A stretch of DNA of 64,000 bases from Natronococcus roseus (GTDB taxonomy: Archaea > Halobacteriota > Halobacteria > Halobacteriales > Natrialbaceae): assembly GCF_043677095.1 (NCBI RefSeq), contig NZ_JBHLJR010000004.1:372001-436000 (forward strand), given 5' to 3'. This document shows, piece by piece, positions 16,128 to 25,520 of the stretch. The notes below the pieces were generated by a model. That model made no database searches. It saw only the letters and a program-made list of their open reading frames with translations, and had not been told where the DNA came from. Made by a program: the position numbers and the translations under genes. Numbering within the stretch: the stretch's first letter is position 1; every line of letters begins with the position of its first letter.

Positions 16128-16799
16128 TCAGCCCATCGCCGCGATCTCGTCCTCGAGCCACTCGCGGAACCACTTGACGCGCTTGAGTCGCTGGTGGGCG
16201 ATCCCCTCGGCGGTGTCGCTCTCGACCCGCGAGGCCGCGTCGTAGCCGCGCTCGAGGACCCGATCGACCATCTCGTCGGTGTCCATGTGCGTGCGGGCCT
16301 CGTACCCCATCCGCAACAGCATCAGGGCGGTGCCGTTGGCGCCGATCTTGTCGAGCAGATCGGCCTCGATCAGACACTGGGTCTCGAGCGAGACGTCGTT
16401 CAGGTCGCCCTGGTAGGCGTGGCGTTCGACGGCGCGACACACCTGATCGATAAACGAGTCGGGGTACTCGGCGCGGGACTCGAGGTACTCGCGGGCGACG
16501 CGGGCGCCGGCCTCCGGGTGGAGGTCCTGGTCGGTCTCGAGTTTCGCCACGTCGTGAAAGAGCGCGGCGACGCGGGTGATGTCGACGTCGGCGCCTTCCT
16601 TCCGGGCGATCTCCTCGGCCAGCGAGACGACGTTGAGGATGTGATTGTGCCGGTACTCCGCGGAGTGCCAGGGGTACCAGCGCATCCGCCCACCCTCCTC
16701 CTCTTTTTCGACGCTCGCGGCGAGATACTCGAAGACGAACTCCTGCATCGCCTCGAACTCGGCGTCGGTTACTCGGGTTTCTTTTATTTCGACGCCCAT
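16128..16799 (-). CDS. HD-domain metal-dependent phosphohydrolase
   Basis: The 223-aa protein has the HD pattern: His in AEYRHNHILNVV, the His-Asp pair in RVAALFHDVAKLE, and later a conserved Asp in LIEADLLDKIGANG. HD proteins hydrolyse nucleotides or other phosphoesters. ATG 16799 (MGVEIKETRVTDAEF) follows an AT-rich promoter-like region; an upstream extension is basic and unlikely. It is divergent from the mutase genes. Confidence 0.83.
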   Translation of the reverse strand: MGVEIKETRVTDAEFEAMQEFVFEYLAASVEKEEEGGRMRWYPWHSAEYRHNHILNVVSLAEEIARKEGADVDITRVAALFHDVAKLETDQDLHPEAGARVAREYLESRAEYPDSFIDQVCRAVERHAYQGDLNDVSLETQCLIEADLLDKIGANGTALMLLRMGYEARTHMDTDEMVDRVLERGYDAASRVESDTAEGIAHQRLKRVKWFREWLEDEIAAMG

Positions 16800-17028
16800 G
16801 AGAGATCCCTCCGCAATAGATGTACGATACTCATTGGGTGAATGTAAGCTGGTTTCGCTCTTAGGCCTTTGGTTCGGAATGGTGGTTGTTGTCACGATCG
16901 CCGGAACCTGTCCGGTTCGGTTCCGTTTCGGTCGCGACCGCACCGATCCTCCGCCGACGGGGAACCGGGACGAGGAAATCTGCAGGAATTTCCGTTAAAG
17001 TCAAACAGCCGGCTCGGGAAGGGAGCGT

Positions 17029-17445
17029 ATGAGCAGTGAACCGGAGCAGGAGTCGATCCGTTGTCTGGTCGCCAAGGTCGGTCTCGACGGGCACGACCGC
17101 GGGGCACACGTCATCGCGCGCGCGTTCCGCGACGCCGGGTTCGAGGTCATCTACTCGGGGCTGCACAAGGCCCCCGAGGAGATCGTCCAGGCCGCCGTCC
17201 AGGAGGACGTCGACGTCCTGGGAATCTCGATTCTCTCCGGCGCCCACGACACGCTCGTCCCGAAGATCATGAGCGGCCTCGCGGAGTACGACGCGAAGGA
17301 CGACACCCTCGTCCTCGTCGGCGGCGTCATCCCCGAGGAGGACCGACCCGAACTCGAGGCCGAGGGCGTATCGGCCATCTTCGGCCCCGGGACGTCGATC
17401 GAGGAGACGATCGAGTTCGTCCGCGAGAACGCCCCCGACCGATGA
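17029..17445 (+). CDS. Methylmalonyl-CoA mutase, B12-binding (C-terminal) subunit
   Basis: The 138-aa protein is a stand-alone cobalamin-binding domain. It has the D-x-H-x-x-G motif (KVGLDGHDRGAH) whose His replaces the lower axial ligand of B12, then GISILSGAH and the last loop FGPGTSIEE. With the large catalytic subunit, not in this window, it interconverts methylmalonyl-CoA and succinyl-CoA in propionate metabolism. A TATA-like CGTTAAAG lies about 30 bp before the ATG. The meaB gene overlaps its stop by 4 bp (ATGA). Confidence 0.92.
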   Translation: MSSEPEQESIRCLVAKVGLDGHDRGAHVIARAFRDAGFEVIYSGLHKAPEEIVQAAVQEDVDVLGISILSGAHDTLVPKIMSGLAEYDAKDDTLVLVGGVIPEEDRPELEAEGVSAIFGPGTSIEETIEFVRENAPDR

Positions 17446-18515
17446 GCGCCGACGACGAAACGTTGCTGACGGAGCTCCTCGAGGGGAAACACCGCGCGCT
17501 GGCCCGAACGATCTCGAAGATCGAGAACCGCGCGCCGGGCTACCGGGAGCTGATCTCCGAGCTGTACGCCCACACGGGCGAGGCCGAGGTGATCGGGATC
17601 ACGGGCAGTCCCGGCGCGGGGAAGTCGACGCTGGTCGACAAACTCGCCGAGACCTACCGCGAGCGCGGCGAGACCGTCGGCGTCATCGCGATCGACCCCT
17701 CCTCGCCGTTCACCGGCGGGGCGGTGCTGGGCGATCGGATTCGGATGGCCTCGACGGTTGGAGACATGGACGTCTTCGTGCGCTCGATGAGCGCCCGCGG
17801 CACGCTGGGCGGGCTCTCGACCGCCACGGCGGACGCCGTCAAGGCGATGGACGCCTTCGGCAAGGACAAGATCATCATCGAGACCGTCGGCGCCGGCCAG
17901 AACGAGATCGACATCGTCCGCACTGCAGATACGGTTGCGGTGCTCGTCCCGCCGGGATCGGGCGACGACGTCCAGACGCTCAAAGCCGGAATTCTCGAGA
18001 TCGCGGACGTCTTCGTCGTCAATAAGGCCGACCGTCCTGGCACCGATCGAACGGTCCAAGAGCTCCGGGAGATGATCGAACTCGACTCCGGCGGCGGCTT
18101 CGGCGGGAGCGGTCACCACGGCGCTGACGCGGGGAACGACGGCGGTGGCTCCGCGGTCGCGACGCAGGACGATCCCGAGAAGCGCGCGACGTGGACGACG
18201 CCCATCGTCGAGACGGTCGCCACCGACGGCACCGGCGTCGACGACTTCATCGACGAGCTGGCGGCCCACCGGGAGTACCTCGTCGACTCCGGCGCCCGCG
18301 CGGAGAAGGCCCGCCAGCGCTCGGCCGAGGAGATCCGAACCCTGCTCCGGGAAGACGTCCATACCATGCTCGAGGACGAACTCGAGCGCGCAGGCGGGAT
18401 CGACGACCTCGCCGACGCGGTCGCCGCGGGCGAGACCGACCCCTACACCGTCGCCGACGAGGTGCTCTCGCCGGTCGAGAACTGTCTCGCGGAGCTCGAG
18501 ACCCGCGACCCGTAG
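17442..18515 (+). CDS. meaB: MeaB/ArgK-type GTPase, mutase chaperone
   Basis: The 357-aa G3E-family GTPase has a P-loop at about residues 55-62 (GSPGAGKS), the IDPSSPFTGGAVLGDRIRM segment typical of MeaB, an IETVGAGQNE switch region and the guanine-specific NKAD. MeaB uses GTP to load and protect the B12 cofactor of methylmalonyl-CoA mutase, which fits its overlap with the mutase small subunit. A Gly/His/Asp-rich insertion (GGGFGGSGHHGADAGNDGGG) is a loop not typical of bacterial homologues. Confidence 0.93.
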   Translation: MSADDETLLTELLEGKHRALARTISKIENRAPGYRELISELYAHTGEAEVIGITGSPGAGKSTLVDKLAETYRERGETVGVIAIDPSSPFTGGAVLGDRIRMASTVGDMDVFVRSMSARGTLGGLSTATADAVKAMDAFGKDKIIIETVGAGQNEIDIVRTADTVAVLVPPGSGDDVQTLKAGILEIADVFVVNKADRPGTDRTVQELREMIELDSGGGFGGSGHHGADAGNDGGGSAVATQDDPEKRATWTTPIVETVATDGTGVDDFIDELAAHREYLVDSGARAEKARQRSAEEIRTLLREDVHTMLEDELERAGGIDDLADAVAAGETDPYTVADEVLSPVENCLAELETRDP

Positions 18516-18561
18516 CTGTGCCAACCGCAGGCCTAAGGTAATCGCCGCGGTACGGGTCGGT

Positions 18562-19554
18562 ATGCGAATCCGAACAGTTCTTGGAGGGATCGTCGGCACC
18601 GCCGGGGCGGCCGTGCTCGGGAATCGGCTCCTGAAACGTCGCGCCAGCGAGTTCGAGCACCAGCTGCCCGGCCTCGAGCGAACGTACCGCTGGCGGGGGA
18701 TGGAAGTGAGCTACACCGTCGCCGGCGACCCGAACGACGACGATCTGCTGTTGCTCCACGGGATTCACGCCGGCGCCAGCAACTACGAGTTCGAACCTCT
18801 CATCGAGCTGCTGGCCGAGAACTACCGCGTCGTCGCCGTCGACCTGCCCGGCTTCGGTCGCTCCGAGCGGCCGCCGCTGGTCTACTCCGCGGGGCTGTAC
18901 GCCGAGTTCGTTCGGGATTTCTCGGCCGACGTCACCGACGAACCGATCGTCATCGCGTCCTCGTTGACCGGGACGTTCGCCGTCGACGCAGCCGCGGACA
19001 GCGAGTTCGAGCACCTGGTGTTGATCGGCCCGACTGGCGACACCGGCGACAGCCGCCCGTGGCTACGATCGCTGATCCGTTCGCCCGTCGTCGGCACGAC
19101 GCTGTTCAATCTGGTGGCGAGCAAGCCGTCGATCCGGTACTTCTACGACCGCGACGGCTACTACAACCCGGATCGGATCGACGACGACGAGGTCGAGTAC
19201 GCCTGGACGAGCGCCCACCAGCCCGGCGCCCGGTACGCCCCCGCCTCCTTCGTCGCGGGAACGCTCGATCCCGACTTCGACCTCCAGACCGAACTCGCCG
19301 CCCTCGAGACGCCGACCACGCTCGTCTGGGGACGTGACGCCGAGCTCGTTCCACTACGGGAGGGACGGACTCTCGCCGACGCGGCCGATCGGGACCTTGT
19401 GGTCATCGACTACGCGACCCAGCTCCCCCACGCCGAACACCCCGAGAAGTTCGTCGAGTACCTGACGACGGAGCTGCTCGAGGGCGATCTGGGCGTCGAC
19501 TCCGGGGCCAGTTCGGACTCCGGTATCGGCTCCGACTCGGATCTCGAGGCCTGA
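18562..19554 (+). CDS. Alpha/beta hydrolase
   Basis: The 330-aa protein has the oxyanion segment LLHGIHAGASNYEF and DLPGFGRSERP. The nucleophile elbow reads IASSLTGTFA instead of the common G-x-S-x-G. A catalytic Asp candidate lies in WGRDAELVP and the His in LPHAEHPEKF. A short hydrophobic N-terminus (VLGGIVGTAGAAVLG) may anchor it to the membrane, and the C-terminus is a Ser/Asp-rich tail. Substrate unknown. It starts 46 bp after meaB and could belong to the same transcript. Confidence 0.8.
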   Translation: MRIRTVLGGIVGTAGAAVLGNRLLKRRASEFEHQLPGLERTYRWRGMEVSYTVAGDPNDDDLLLLHGIHAGASNYEFEPLIELLAENYRVVAVDLPGFGRSERPPLVYSAGLYAEFVRDFSADVTDEPIVIASSLTGTFAVDAAADSEFEHLVLIGPTGDTGDSRPWLRSLIRSPVVGTTLFNLVASKPSIRYFYDRDGYYNPDRIDDDEVEYAWTSAHQPGARYAPASFVAGTLDPDFDLQTELAALETPTTLVWGRDAELVPLREGRTLADAADRDLVVIDYATQLPHAEHPEKFVEYLTTELLEGDLGVDSGASSDSGIGSDSDLEA

Positions 19555-19639
19555 CGCCTGACGGCCGACCGATTTAAGAGCTCGCCGCTGCCGAGTACCG
19601 GGTTGAAAAGAAAACGACGCGACTCGAGAGGAGACGGCC

Positions 19640-20494
19640 TCAGAACAGCGGCTCGGGGACCGTCGGCGGCGTCCGCTTGTGGGCGCTTTCCTCGTGGAAC
19701 TCCCGGATGCGCTCGACCGCCTCGATCGAGGTGTCGGTCAGTCGGGCCGTCACTGACGCGGGGAGATTGCCGTCGATGTGGAACGCGAGGACGGCGTCGA
19801 GCGTGTCGTAGCTCATCCCCATCTCCTCCTCGTCGGTGCCGTAGTCGACCATCCCGCCGGTCGGCGTCTTCCGGACGACCGATTCGTCGACGCCCAGGTG
19901 GGCTGCGACCTGTCGGACCTGCTGCTTGTAGAGGTTGCCGAGCGGGTTGCAGTCGACGCCGCCGTCGCCGTACTTGGTCACGTAGCCGGTCCCGAGCTCG
20001 GCGCGGTTTCCGGTACCGAGCACGATCCGGTTCTCGCGGTTAGCCAGCAGGTAGATCAGCGTCATCCGGACGCGGGCGCTGGTGTTGCCGACGTAGCGTC
20101 CTTCCCACTCGTCCTCGGAGGGGTTCTCGGTCTCGGCGTCGCCCTGGGCCAGGACCTCCTCCATGATCGAGTCGATGCCGATCACGTCGTAGTCGATACC
20201 CAGCTCCTCGGCGACGCGTTCGGCGTCGCTCATGTTCTCGTCCTCGTTTACCTCCTTGGGGAGGAGCACGCCGTGGACGTTCTCCGCACCGAGCGCCTCG
20301 ACGGCGAGGTAGGCGGTCGTCGTGCTGTCGATCCCGCCCGAGAGCGCGATCTCCGCGCCGTCGGCACCCATCGCGTCGACGCGTTCCCGGATGAAGTTGG
20401 TCAGGTGATCGACCTGTGCGTTCATCTCGTCTTCGGAGAATCGAAGGTCTACGGGACTGATCTCGTCCTGCGTCTGCTCGTAGTGGTCTGCCAT
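19640..20494 (-). CDS. nadE: NH3-dependent NAD+ synthetase
   Basis: The 284-aa enzyme has the PP-loop SGGIDSTTT (about residues 52-60) that binds ATP, and GTGNRAELGTGYVTKYGDGG, which covers the NAD-site region. It lacks the glutaminase domain, so it uses ammonia to convert nicotinate adenine dinucleotide to NAD+, the last step of NAD synthesis. ATG 20494 (MADHYEQTQD) was preferred to a start 13 codons upstream that lacks similarity. Confidence 0.93.
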   Translation of the reverse strand: MADHYEQTQDEISPVDLRFSEDEMNAQVDHLTNFIRERVDAMGADGAEIALSGGIDSTTTAYLAVEALGAENVHGVLLPKEVNEDENMSDAERVAEELGIDYDVIGIDSIMEEVLAQGDAETENPSEDEWEGRYVGNTSARVRMTLIYLLANRENRIVLGTGNRAELGTGYVTKYGDGGVDCNPLGNLYKQQVRQVAAHLGVDESVVRKTPTGGMVDYGTDEEEMGMSYDTLDAVLAFHIDGNLPASVTARLTDTSIEAVERIREFHEESAHKRTPPTVPEPLF

Positions 20495-20550
20495 GTGAGT
20501 ACTGGATAACCGGGCGTCTGACTGAAAAGCCATGCGCTTTCAAGAGCAGA

Positions 20551-21906
20551 TCAGGCCCTGATCTGCCCGATTTCGGGTAAATTATCATCTGCGACCTCGG
20601 CCTCGCTGGGCTGTTCGATACCCGCGTGCTGGTAGTCGACGAACTGAACCTCGAGCATCACCTCCTGGTCTGTTTCGGCGGCGAGCCGTCCGTGCAACTC
20701 GGTGCCGAGCGCGGGGAACTCGCTGTCGGCCGGCTTCGCGACCTCGACGGTGACGACCTGCTGATCGTCGAACGCCCCGCGGGTCGTGTACTCCGCGGAG
20801 ACCGACACCAGCTCGAGCTCCTCGTACCGGGGGTCCTCGAGGGCGGCCTCGACCTCTGACTGGGCCGTCGTCTCGAAGGCGAGGTGCTGTACCGTCGCCA
20901 GGACGGTGATGCCGACGACGGCGACGAACAGCACGGTGACGACGGCGTAGAGACCGGTCCGAACCGACACCGCGAGATCCTCCCGGACGGAGTCGAGCAG
21001 CGCGGTCCGATAGCCGACCGCGTAGAAGGCGAGGTACGCCGTCAGGTTGATCGCGACGACGTTGACGAGCAGGAGGACGAGCGCACCCAGTGCGATCTGG
21101 GGACGGGCCCAGGCGACCCCGATCGCCGAGGTCGCGACGGAGGGGACGATCGCCGCGGCGACCGCCACGCCTGCGACTGCGGTGGGGAGGTTCTCGGCGA
21201 GGGCGAGCGCCCCCGCGGCGCCCGCACAGATCGCGATTGCGATCGCGAGCACGTTCGGCGTCTGGAACAGCGCCACCTGCTCGAGGCGACCGACGACCAG
21301 CGCCGGCGACACCGTTCCCGACTGCTGGACGAACCCCGAAACGAGCGCGGCGCCGAGGTACGCCGTCGCGAGACCGATACCCTGGGTCGCGATGCTCTCG
21401 ACGACCATCTCGTCGTCGTCGACGACGACGCCGACGCTGGCGGCCATCAGGGTGCCGACGAAGGGTGCGATCACCATCGCGCCGACGATGACGATCGCCG
21501 AGTCGAGCAGGAGCCCGGCCGTCGCGACCGCACCGGCGAGCGCCGCGAACACCGCATAGGAGACCCGTCCCGGCTTGAGGTCCTCGACTTTCGCGCGGAG
21601 TTCGCGGTGGGTGATTCCGCGCTGGTTGCGCGGTCCCTCCGCGAACCGCCCCGAGATCTCGTCGGTCTCGACGCCGATGGCCGCCTCCATGTTGACGATC
21701 CCGACGTACTCCTCGGCCTCGAGGCCTTGCTCGCGCAGCTCCCGCAACACCCCGTCGACGGCGCCCGTCGGAACGGGAACGTACGCCAGCGTGAGCGCCC
21801 GGTCGGTTGCCTCCTCGACGAGAAAACACTCCAGGTCGAGCGAGTCACACGCCTCGAGGACGTCCTCGCGGCGGTCGGTGTCGAGCTTCAGTTGTAAAAG
21901 ACGCAT
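20551..21906 (-). CDS. DUF389/TIGR00341 membrane protein
   Basis: The 451-aa protein has a soluble N-terminal part (MRLLQLKLDTDRREDV..). It is followed by a membrane core of about six to eight helices containing the family signature LLLDSAIVIVGAMVIAPFVG, and a soluble C-terminal region. TIGR00341 proteins are widespread but uncharacterised. It may share a transcript with nadE, whose start lies 56 bp downstream. Confidence 0.85.
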   Translation of the reverse strand: MRLLQLKLDTDRREDVLEACDSLDLECFLVEEATDRALTLAYVPVPTGAVDGVLRELREQGLEAEEYVGIVNMEAAIGVETDEISGRFAEGPRNQRGITHRELRAKVEDLKPGRVSYAVFAALAGAVATAGLLLDSAIVIVGAMVIAPFVGTLMAASVGVVVDDDEMVVESIATQGIGLATAYLGAALVSGFVQQSGTVSPALVVGRLEQVALFQTPNVLAIAIAICAGAAGALALAENLPTAVAGVAVAAAIVPSVATSAIGVAWARPQIALGALVLLLVNVVAINLTAYLAFYAVGYRTALLDSVREDLAVSVRTGLYAVVTVLFVAVVGITVLATVQHLAFETTAQSEVEAALEDPRYEELELVSVSAEYTTRGAFDDQQVVTVEVAKPADSEFPALGTELHGRLAAETDQEVMLEVQFVDYQHAGIEQPSEAEVADDNLPEIGQIRA

Positions 21907-21968
21907 CCTCCGAATCGACCACGACTCTCCCGCGAGGGGTCAAGACCGTTGTGTCTTGTGCCGAGTTC

Positions 21969-22358
21969 TCAGACCGGGCTGAACCCGAGGACGCGCTCGC
22001 CGGTCGTCTCCGAGACGGTGATCTCGAGTTCGACCTCGAGGCCGGTCTCGACGGTCTCGAGGTCCGCGTCGACGACCTGGCCGGTGAGCCGAACGGGGCC
22101 GAAGGCGGCGACGGCCGTGGCGTAGGGGGCGTCCTCCTCGAAAGCAGGCGTCGGGACGTGAGTGACGGTGAACGTCTGGATCTCGCCGCTGTCGGGCAGG
22201 GCGGTCTCCTCAAGGTCGGTCGCGCCACAGTCCGGACAGACCCGACGGGGCGGCAGCGAGGCGTGGCCTTCGGGGCACTCGAGGCAGTAAGCCGCGTCGT
22301 CCTCGGCGGCGTCGAGCCATTCGTCGAAGCCGGCGTCCTGGACGTCGTCGTCGCTCAT
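21969..22358 (-). CDS. DUF35 zinc-ribbon/OB-fold protein, thiolase partner
   Basis: This 129-aa protein has a rubredoxin-like zinc ribbon (CLECPEGH..CPDCG) followed by an OB fold ending ERVLGFSPV. DUF35 proteins form complexes with archaeal thiolases and pass acyl-CoA intermediates. This gene overlaps the thiolase gene by 4 bp, so the two products very likely form one complex. Confidence 0.88.
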   Translation of the reverse strand: MSDDDVQDAGFDEWLDAAEDDAAYCLECPEGHASLPPRRVCPDCGATDLEETALPDSGEIQTFTVTHVPTPAFEEDAPYATAVAAFGPVRLTGQVVDADLETVETGLEVELEITVSETTGERVLGFSPV

Positions 22359-23521
22359 CGGTCCACCTCCAGAACGTGAACGGTCGCACTCGCGACCGTT
22401 CCACCCGCGTTGTGCGCGACGCCGGTCGCCGCGTCGGAGACGAACTCGCTGTTCGGATGATCGCCCGAAAGCAGATCGGACAGTTCGGCGATCTGTGAGA
22501 CGCCCGTCGCGCCGACCGGGTGGCCCTTGGCCTTCAGTCCGCCAGAGAGGTTGATCGGCGTCTCGCCGTCGGCCGTGGTTCGACCGTCACGAGCCGCGGA
22601 GATCCCCTCGCCCACCGGCTCGAGGTCGAGCGCCTCGATCGCCAGCACCTCCGCGATCGTAAAGCAGTCGTGGACCTCGGCGACGTCGACGTCGGCCGCG
22701 TCGATCCCCGCGTCGGCGTAGGCCTCCTCCCCGGCCTCGCGGGCGGCGGGCGAGCGCGCGAGGTACTCGCGGTCGTGGAGGGCCATGCGGTCGCCGCCCT
22801 GGCCAGTTCCGGAGATCGAGACCGGCGCGTCGAGGTCGTGTTCCTCGGCGTACTCCTCGCTTACGAGGACGGCCGCAGCGGCGCCGTCCGATATCGGACA
22901 GGAGTCGTACAGCCCGAGCGGTTCCGAAACCGGGGGCGCCTCGAGGACGTCCTCGATCTCGATCGCGCTCTGGTACTGGGCCTTCTCGTTGGTCAGGGCG
23001 TTCTCGTGGTTTTTCATCGCGACGTGGGCCAGATCCTCGTGCTCGCCGCCGTATTCGTCGAAGTACGCCTGGGCCATCAGCGCGTAGGCGCCGGGGAAGG
23101 TCATTCCTGCACGGACCTCCCAGAGATCGTCGGCCGCGATCGCTAAGGCCTCGGTCGCGCCCGCGGTGCCGAGGTTGGTCATCCGCTCGGCGCCCCCGAC
23201 GAGGACGACGTCGTCCTCGCCGTTGCGGATCCGGAAGACGGCGTCGCGGACGGCGGCCCCGCTCGAGGCGCACGCCGACTCGTAGCGAGTGGCCGGGGCC
23301 TGGATCCCCGCGGCCTCGGCCATCAGGGGGCCGTGGTGGCCCTGGTGTTCCGACAGCTCTCCCATGAAGTTTCCGTACAACAGTGCGTCGACGTCCGATC
23401 GGGGGACGTCGCTTTCCTCGAAGGCGGTGACGGTTGCCTCCGCGAAGAGGTCCCGGCTCGTCCGTTCGGGACTGTGACCGAACGCGGTCAACCCGGAACC
23501 TGCGACACGTACGTCAGACAT
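22355..23521 (-). CDS. Thiolase (SCP2/acetyl-CoA acetyltransferase family)
   Basis: The 388-aa enzyme has the acylated Cys in YESACASSGAA (about Cys84), the HDCF segment in EVHDCFTIAE, and the C-terminal GHPVGATGVSQ loop. It condenses or cleaves acyl-CoA. No HMG-CoA synthase is adjacent, so a role in mevalonate or in beta-oxidation cannot be decided. ATG 23521 (MSDVRVAGSG) was preferred to the one two codons earlier. It forms an operon with the DUF35 gene. Confidence 0.88.
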   Translation of the reverse strand: MSDVRVAGSGLTAFGHSPERTSRDLFAEATVTAFEESDVPRSDVDALLYGNFMGELSEHQGHHGPLMAEAAGIQAPATRYESACASSGAAVRDAVFRIRNGEDDVVLVGGAERMTNLGTAGATEALAIAADDLWEVRAGMTFPGAYALMAQAYFDEYGGEHEDLAHVAMKNHENALTNEKAQYQSAIEIEDVLEAPPVSEPLGLYDSCPISDGAAAAVLVSEEYAEEHDLDAPVSISGTGQGGDRMALHDREYLARSPAAREAGEEAYADAGIDAADVDVAEVHDCFTIAEVLAIEALDLEPVGEGISAARDGRTTADGETPINLSGGLKAKGHPVGATGVSQIAELSDLLSGDHPNSEFVSDAATGVAHNAGGTVASATVHVLEVDR

Positions 23522-23685
23522 ACGCATCCATTGTGGACGGACCCGTTAATACCCCGCGGTTAACATCTCAAACGCGGCAGTATTGGCCGCCCAGACTGTA
23601 AATTAACTCTATCCCGAGTTTAACCTGTGGGTGGATCCCGATCGGTTTCCACGCGCTTATCACCGATTCGTTCACACGTTCGAGT

Positions 23686-24753
23686 ATGGAATCCGCGCCG
23701 TTCGACACCGAGCTTCTCGAGGAGCTGACCGAGACCAGCGGGGTCCCCGGGTACGAGGATCGCGTTCGCGACCTCGTCATCGAGGAACTCGAGGACAGCG
23801 TCGACCGCGTTCGAACCGACGCGATGGGGAACGTCGTCGGCACCCTCGAGGGCGACTCGGAGTACTCGGTGGCCGTCGCGGCCCACATGGACGAGATCGG
23901 CTTCATGGTCCGGAACGTCCGCGGCGAGGACGAGGGGTTCGGCTTCGTCGAACTCGACGCACTGGGCGGGTGGGACGCCCGCGTGCTCAAGGCCCAGCGC
24001 GTGACGATCCACACCGAGGAGGGCGACGTCCCGGGCGTCATCGGCTCACCGCCGCCCCACACCCTGGACGACGAAGAGCGGGAGAAGAAAGCCGAAGTCG
24101 AGGACGTCGACGTCGACGTCGGCCTCCCCTACGAGGAGGCGAGCGAGCGGATCTCCCCGGGCGATCTGGTCACGATGGATCAGACCACCGAGCGCGTCGG
24201 CGAGACGATCACCGGAAAGGCGCTGGACGACCGGGTCTGTCTGTTCGCGATGCTCGAGGCCGCGCGCCGGCTCACCAAACCCGACGTCACGATCCACTTC
24301 TGTGCGACGGTCCAGGAGGAGGTCGGGCTCCGCGGCGCGAACGCGCTGGGCGTCGACGTCGACCCCGACCTCGCGATCGCGCTCGACGTCACCGTCGCCA
24401 ACGACCTGCCCGAGTTCGACGACGGCGAGTCCGTCACGGAACTCGGCGAGGGAGCGGCGATCAAGCTCAAGGACTCGAGCGTCATCACGAACCCGAAGGT
24501 CCACCGTCGGATGCAGGCCGTCGCCGACGAGCGGGAGATCGACTTCCAGCTCGAGATCCTGCCCGCGGGCGGCACCGACACCGCCGGCTTCCAGAACACG
24601 GCGGGCGCGAAACCCGTCGGCGCCATCTCGATCCCGACGCGCTATCTGCACACCGTCACCGAGACCGCCCACGTCAACGATATCGCGGCGACGATCGACC
24701 TGCTCGAGGCCTTCCTCGAGAGCGAGGACGGCGACCACGAGTACACGCTCTGA
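23686..24753 (+). CDS. M42 family metallo-aminopeptidase
   Basis: The 355-aa protein has the M42 metal-binding set in order: AAHMDEIGFM, KALDDRVCLF, VQEEVGLRGA, and a His near the end in ETAHVND. Family members (TET aminopeptidases) form large tetrahedral complexes that trim peptides released by the proteasome, using two Zn or Co ions. It is a single gene, with an AT-rich region between it and the thiolase gene. Confidence 0.92.
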   Translation: MESAPFDTELLEELTETSGVPGYEDRVRDLVIEELEDSVDRVRTDAMGNVVGTLEGDSEYSVAVAAHMDEIGFMVRNVRGEDEGFGFVELDALGGWDARVLKAQRVTIHTEEGDVPGVIGSPPPHTLDDEEREKKAEVEDVDVDVGLPYEEASERISPGDLVTMDQTTERVGETITGKALDDRVCLFAMLEAARRLTKPDVTIHFCATVQEEVGLRGANALGVDVDPDLAIALDVTVANDLPEFDDGESVTELGEGAAIKLKDSSVITNPKVHRRMQAVADEREIDFQLEILPAGGTDTAGFQNTAGAKPVGAISIPTRYLHTVTETAHVNDIAATIDLLEAFLESEDGDHEYTL

Positions 24754-24887
24754 GACCGGCAAACGGCGCCCGGTTCGAGCGACCCGCACCATCAGTTAAT
24801 ACGCCGACATAAAAATTGTAGTGAAAGTTTCCGGCGCATTCATATCAATTCAATAACCTTTTATGTGTCGTCGGCGTTGACTGTCTC

Positions 24888-25424
24888 GTGGAACGAAGAA
24901 ACGTGCTACTTGGTGGATCAGTGGTGCTGACAAGCGTTCTGGCGGGCTGCGCCAGTGACGATGATAGCGGCGACGACGAGTATCAGGACGGTGATGGAAA
25001 CGGAGACGACGAGAACGGCGGCGACGGAAACGGCAACGACGGGAACGGTGACGATGACGACGAAACCGACGAGGGTGACGAGGACGACCTCGACGAGGAG
25101 GACGTCGAGGACCGCGACGAGGGCGAGGACGTCCTCGAGTTCGGCGACCTCGAGATCCTCGAGCACGAGCTCGTGATCGAGGAAGACGAGTTCAGCGACG
25201 ATATCGAGGTCGAGGGTGTCATCGAGAACACCGGGGACGAGCAGTTCGACTACGTCGAAGTCGGCGTTCGGATCTACGATCCGGACGGTCACCAGCTCGA
25301 CCGATACATGACCAACACGCAGGACCTCGACGGCGACCAGACCTGGGCGTTCGAGATCATGATCATGGAGGACGCCGAGGATGTCGACGACTACGACATC
25401 GGGGTCAGCGGCAGTCAGTACTGA
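24888..25424 (+). CDS. Lipoprotein with acidic linker and FxLYD-like domain
   Basis: The 178-aa protein starts at GTG with MERRNVLLGGSVVLTSVLAG followed by the lipobox Cys21. Next come about 65 residues of Asp/Glu/Gly/Asn low complexity, then an Ig-like FxLYD segment (EVEGVIENTGDEQFDYVEV). It is predicted to be lipid-anchored outside the cell with the domain held on an acidic stalk. It resembles the lipoprotein at 6138 in its C-terminal half. Upstream is an AT-rich promoter region, downstream a terminator-like hairpin. Confidence 0.82.
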   Translation: MERRNVLLGGSVVLTSVLAGCASDDDSGDDEYQDGDGNGDDENGGDGNGNDGNGDDDDETDEGDEDDLDEEDVEDRDEGEDVLEFGDLEILEHELVIEEDEFSDDIEVEGVIENTGDEQFDYVEVGVRIYDPDGHQLDRYMTNTQDLDGDQTWAFEIMIMEDAEDVDDYDIGVSGSQY

Positions 25425-25457
25425 CGTCGGTCGAATATACCGACGCCGTCGCTTTTT
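25425..25457 (+). terminator. Hairpin plus T-run after the lipoprotein gene
   Basis: CGTCGGT-CGAATAT-ACCGACG forms a perfect 7-bp stem, and five T's follow at 25453-25457. It starts at the lipoprotein stop, so it is placed to end that transcript. In archaea the T-run is the more reliable part of such a signal. Confidence 0.5.
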
Positions 25458-25520
25458 CGCAGACGTCTCTCGGAGACGCCACGGGCTTCCGCGGAACGAA
25501 CTCGCGCCGTCCGACCGCTT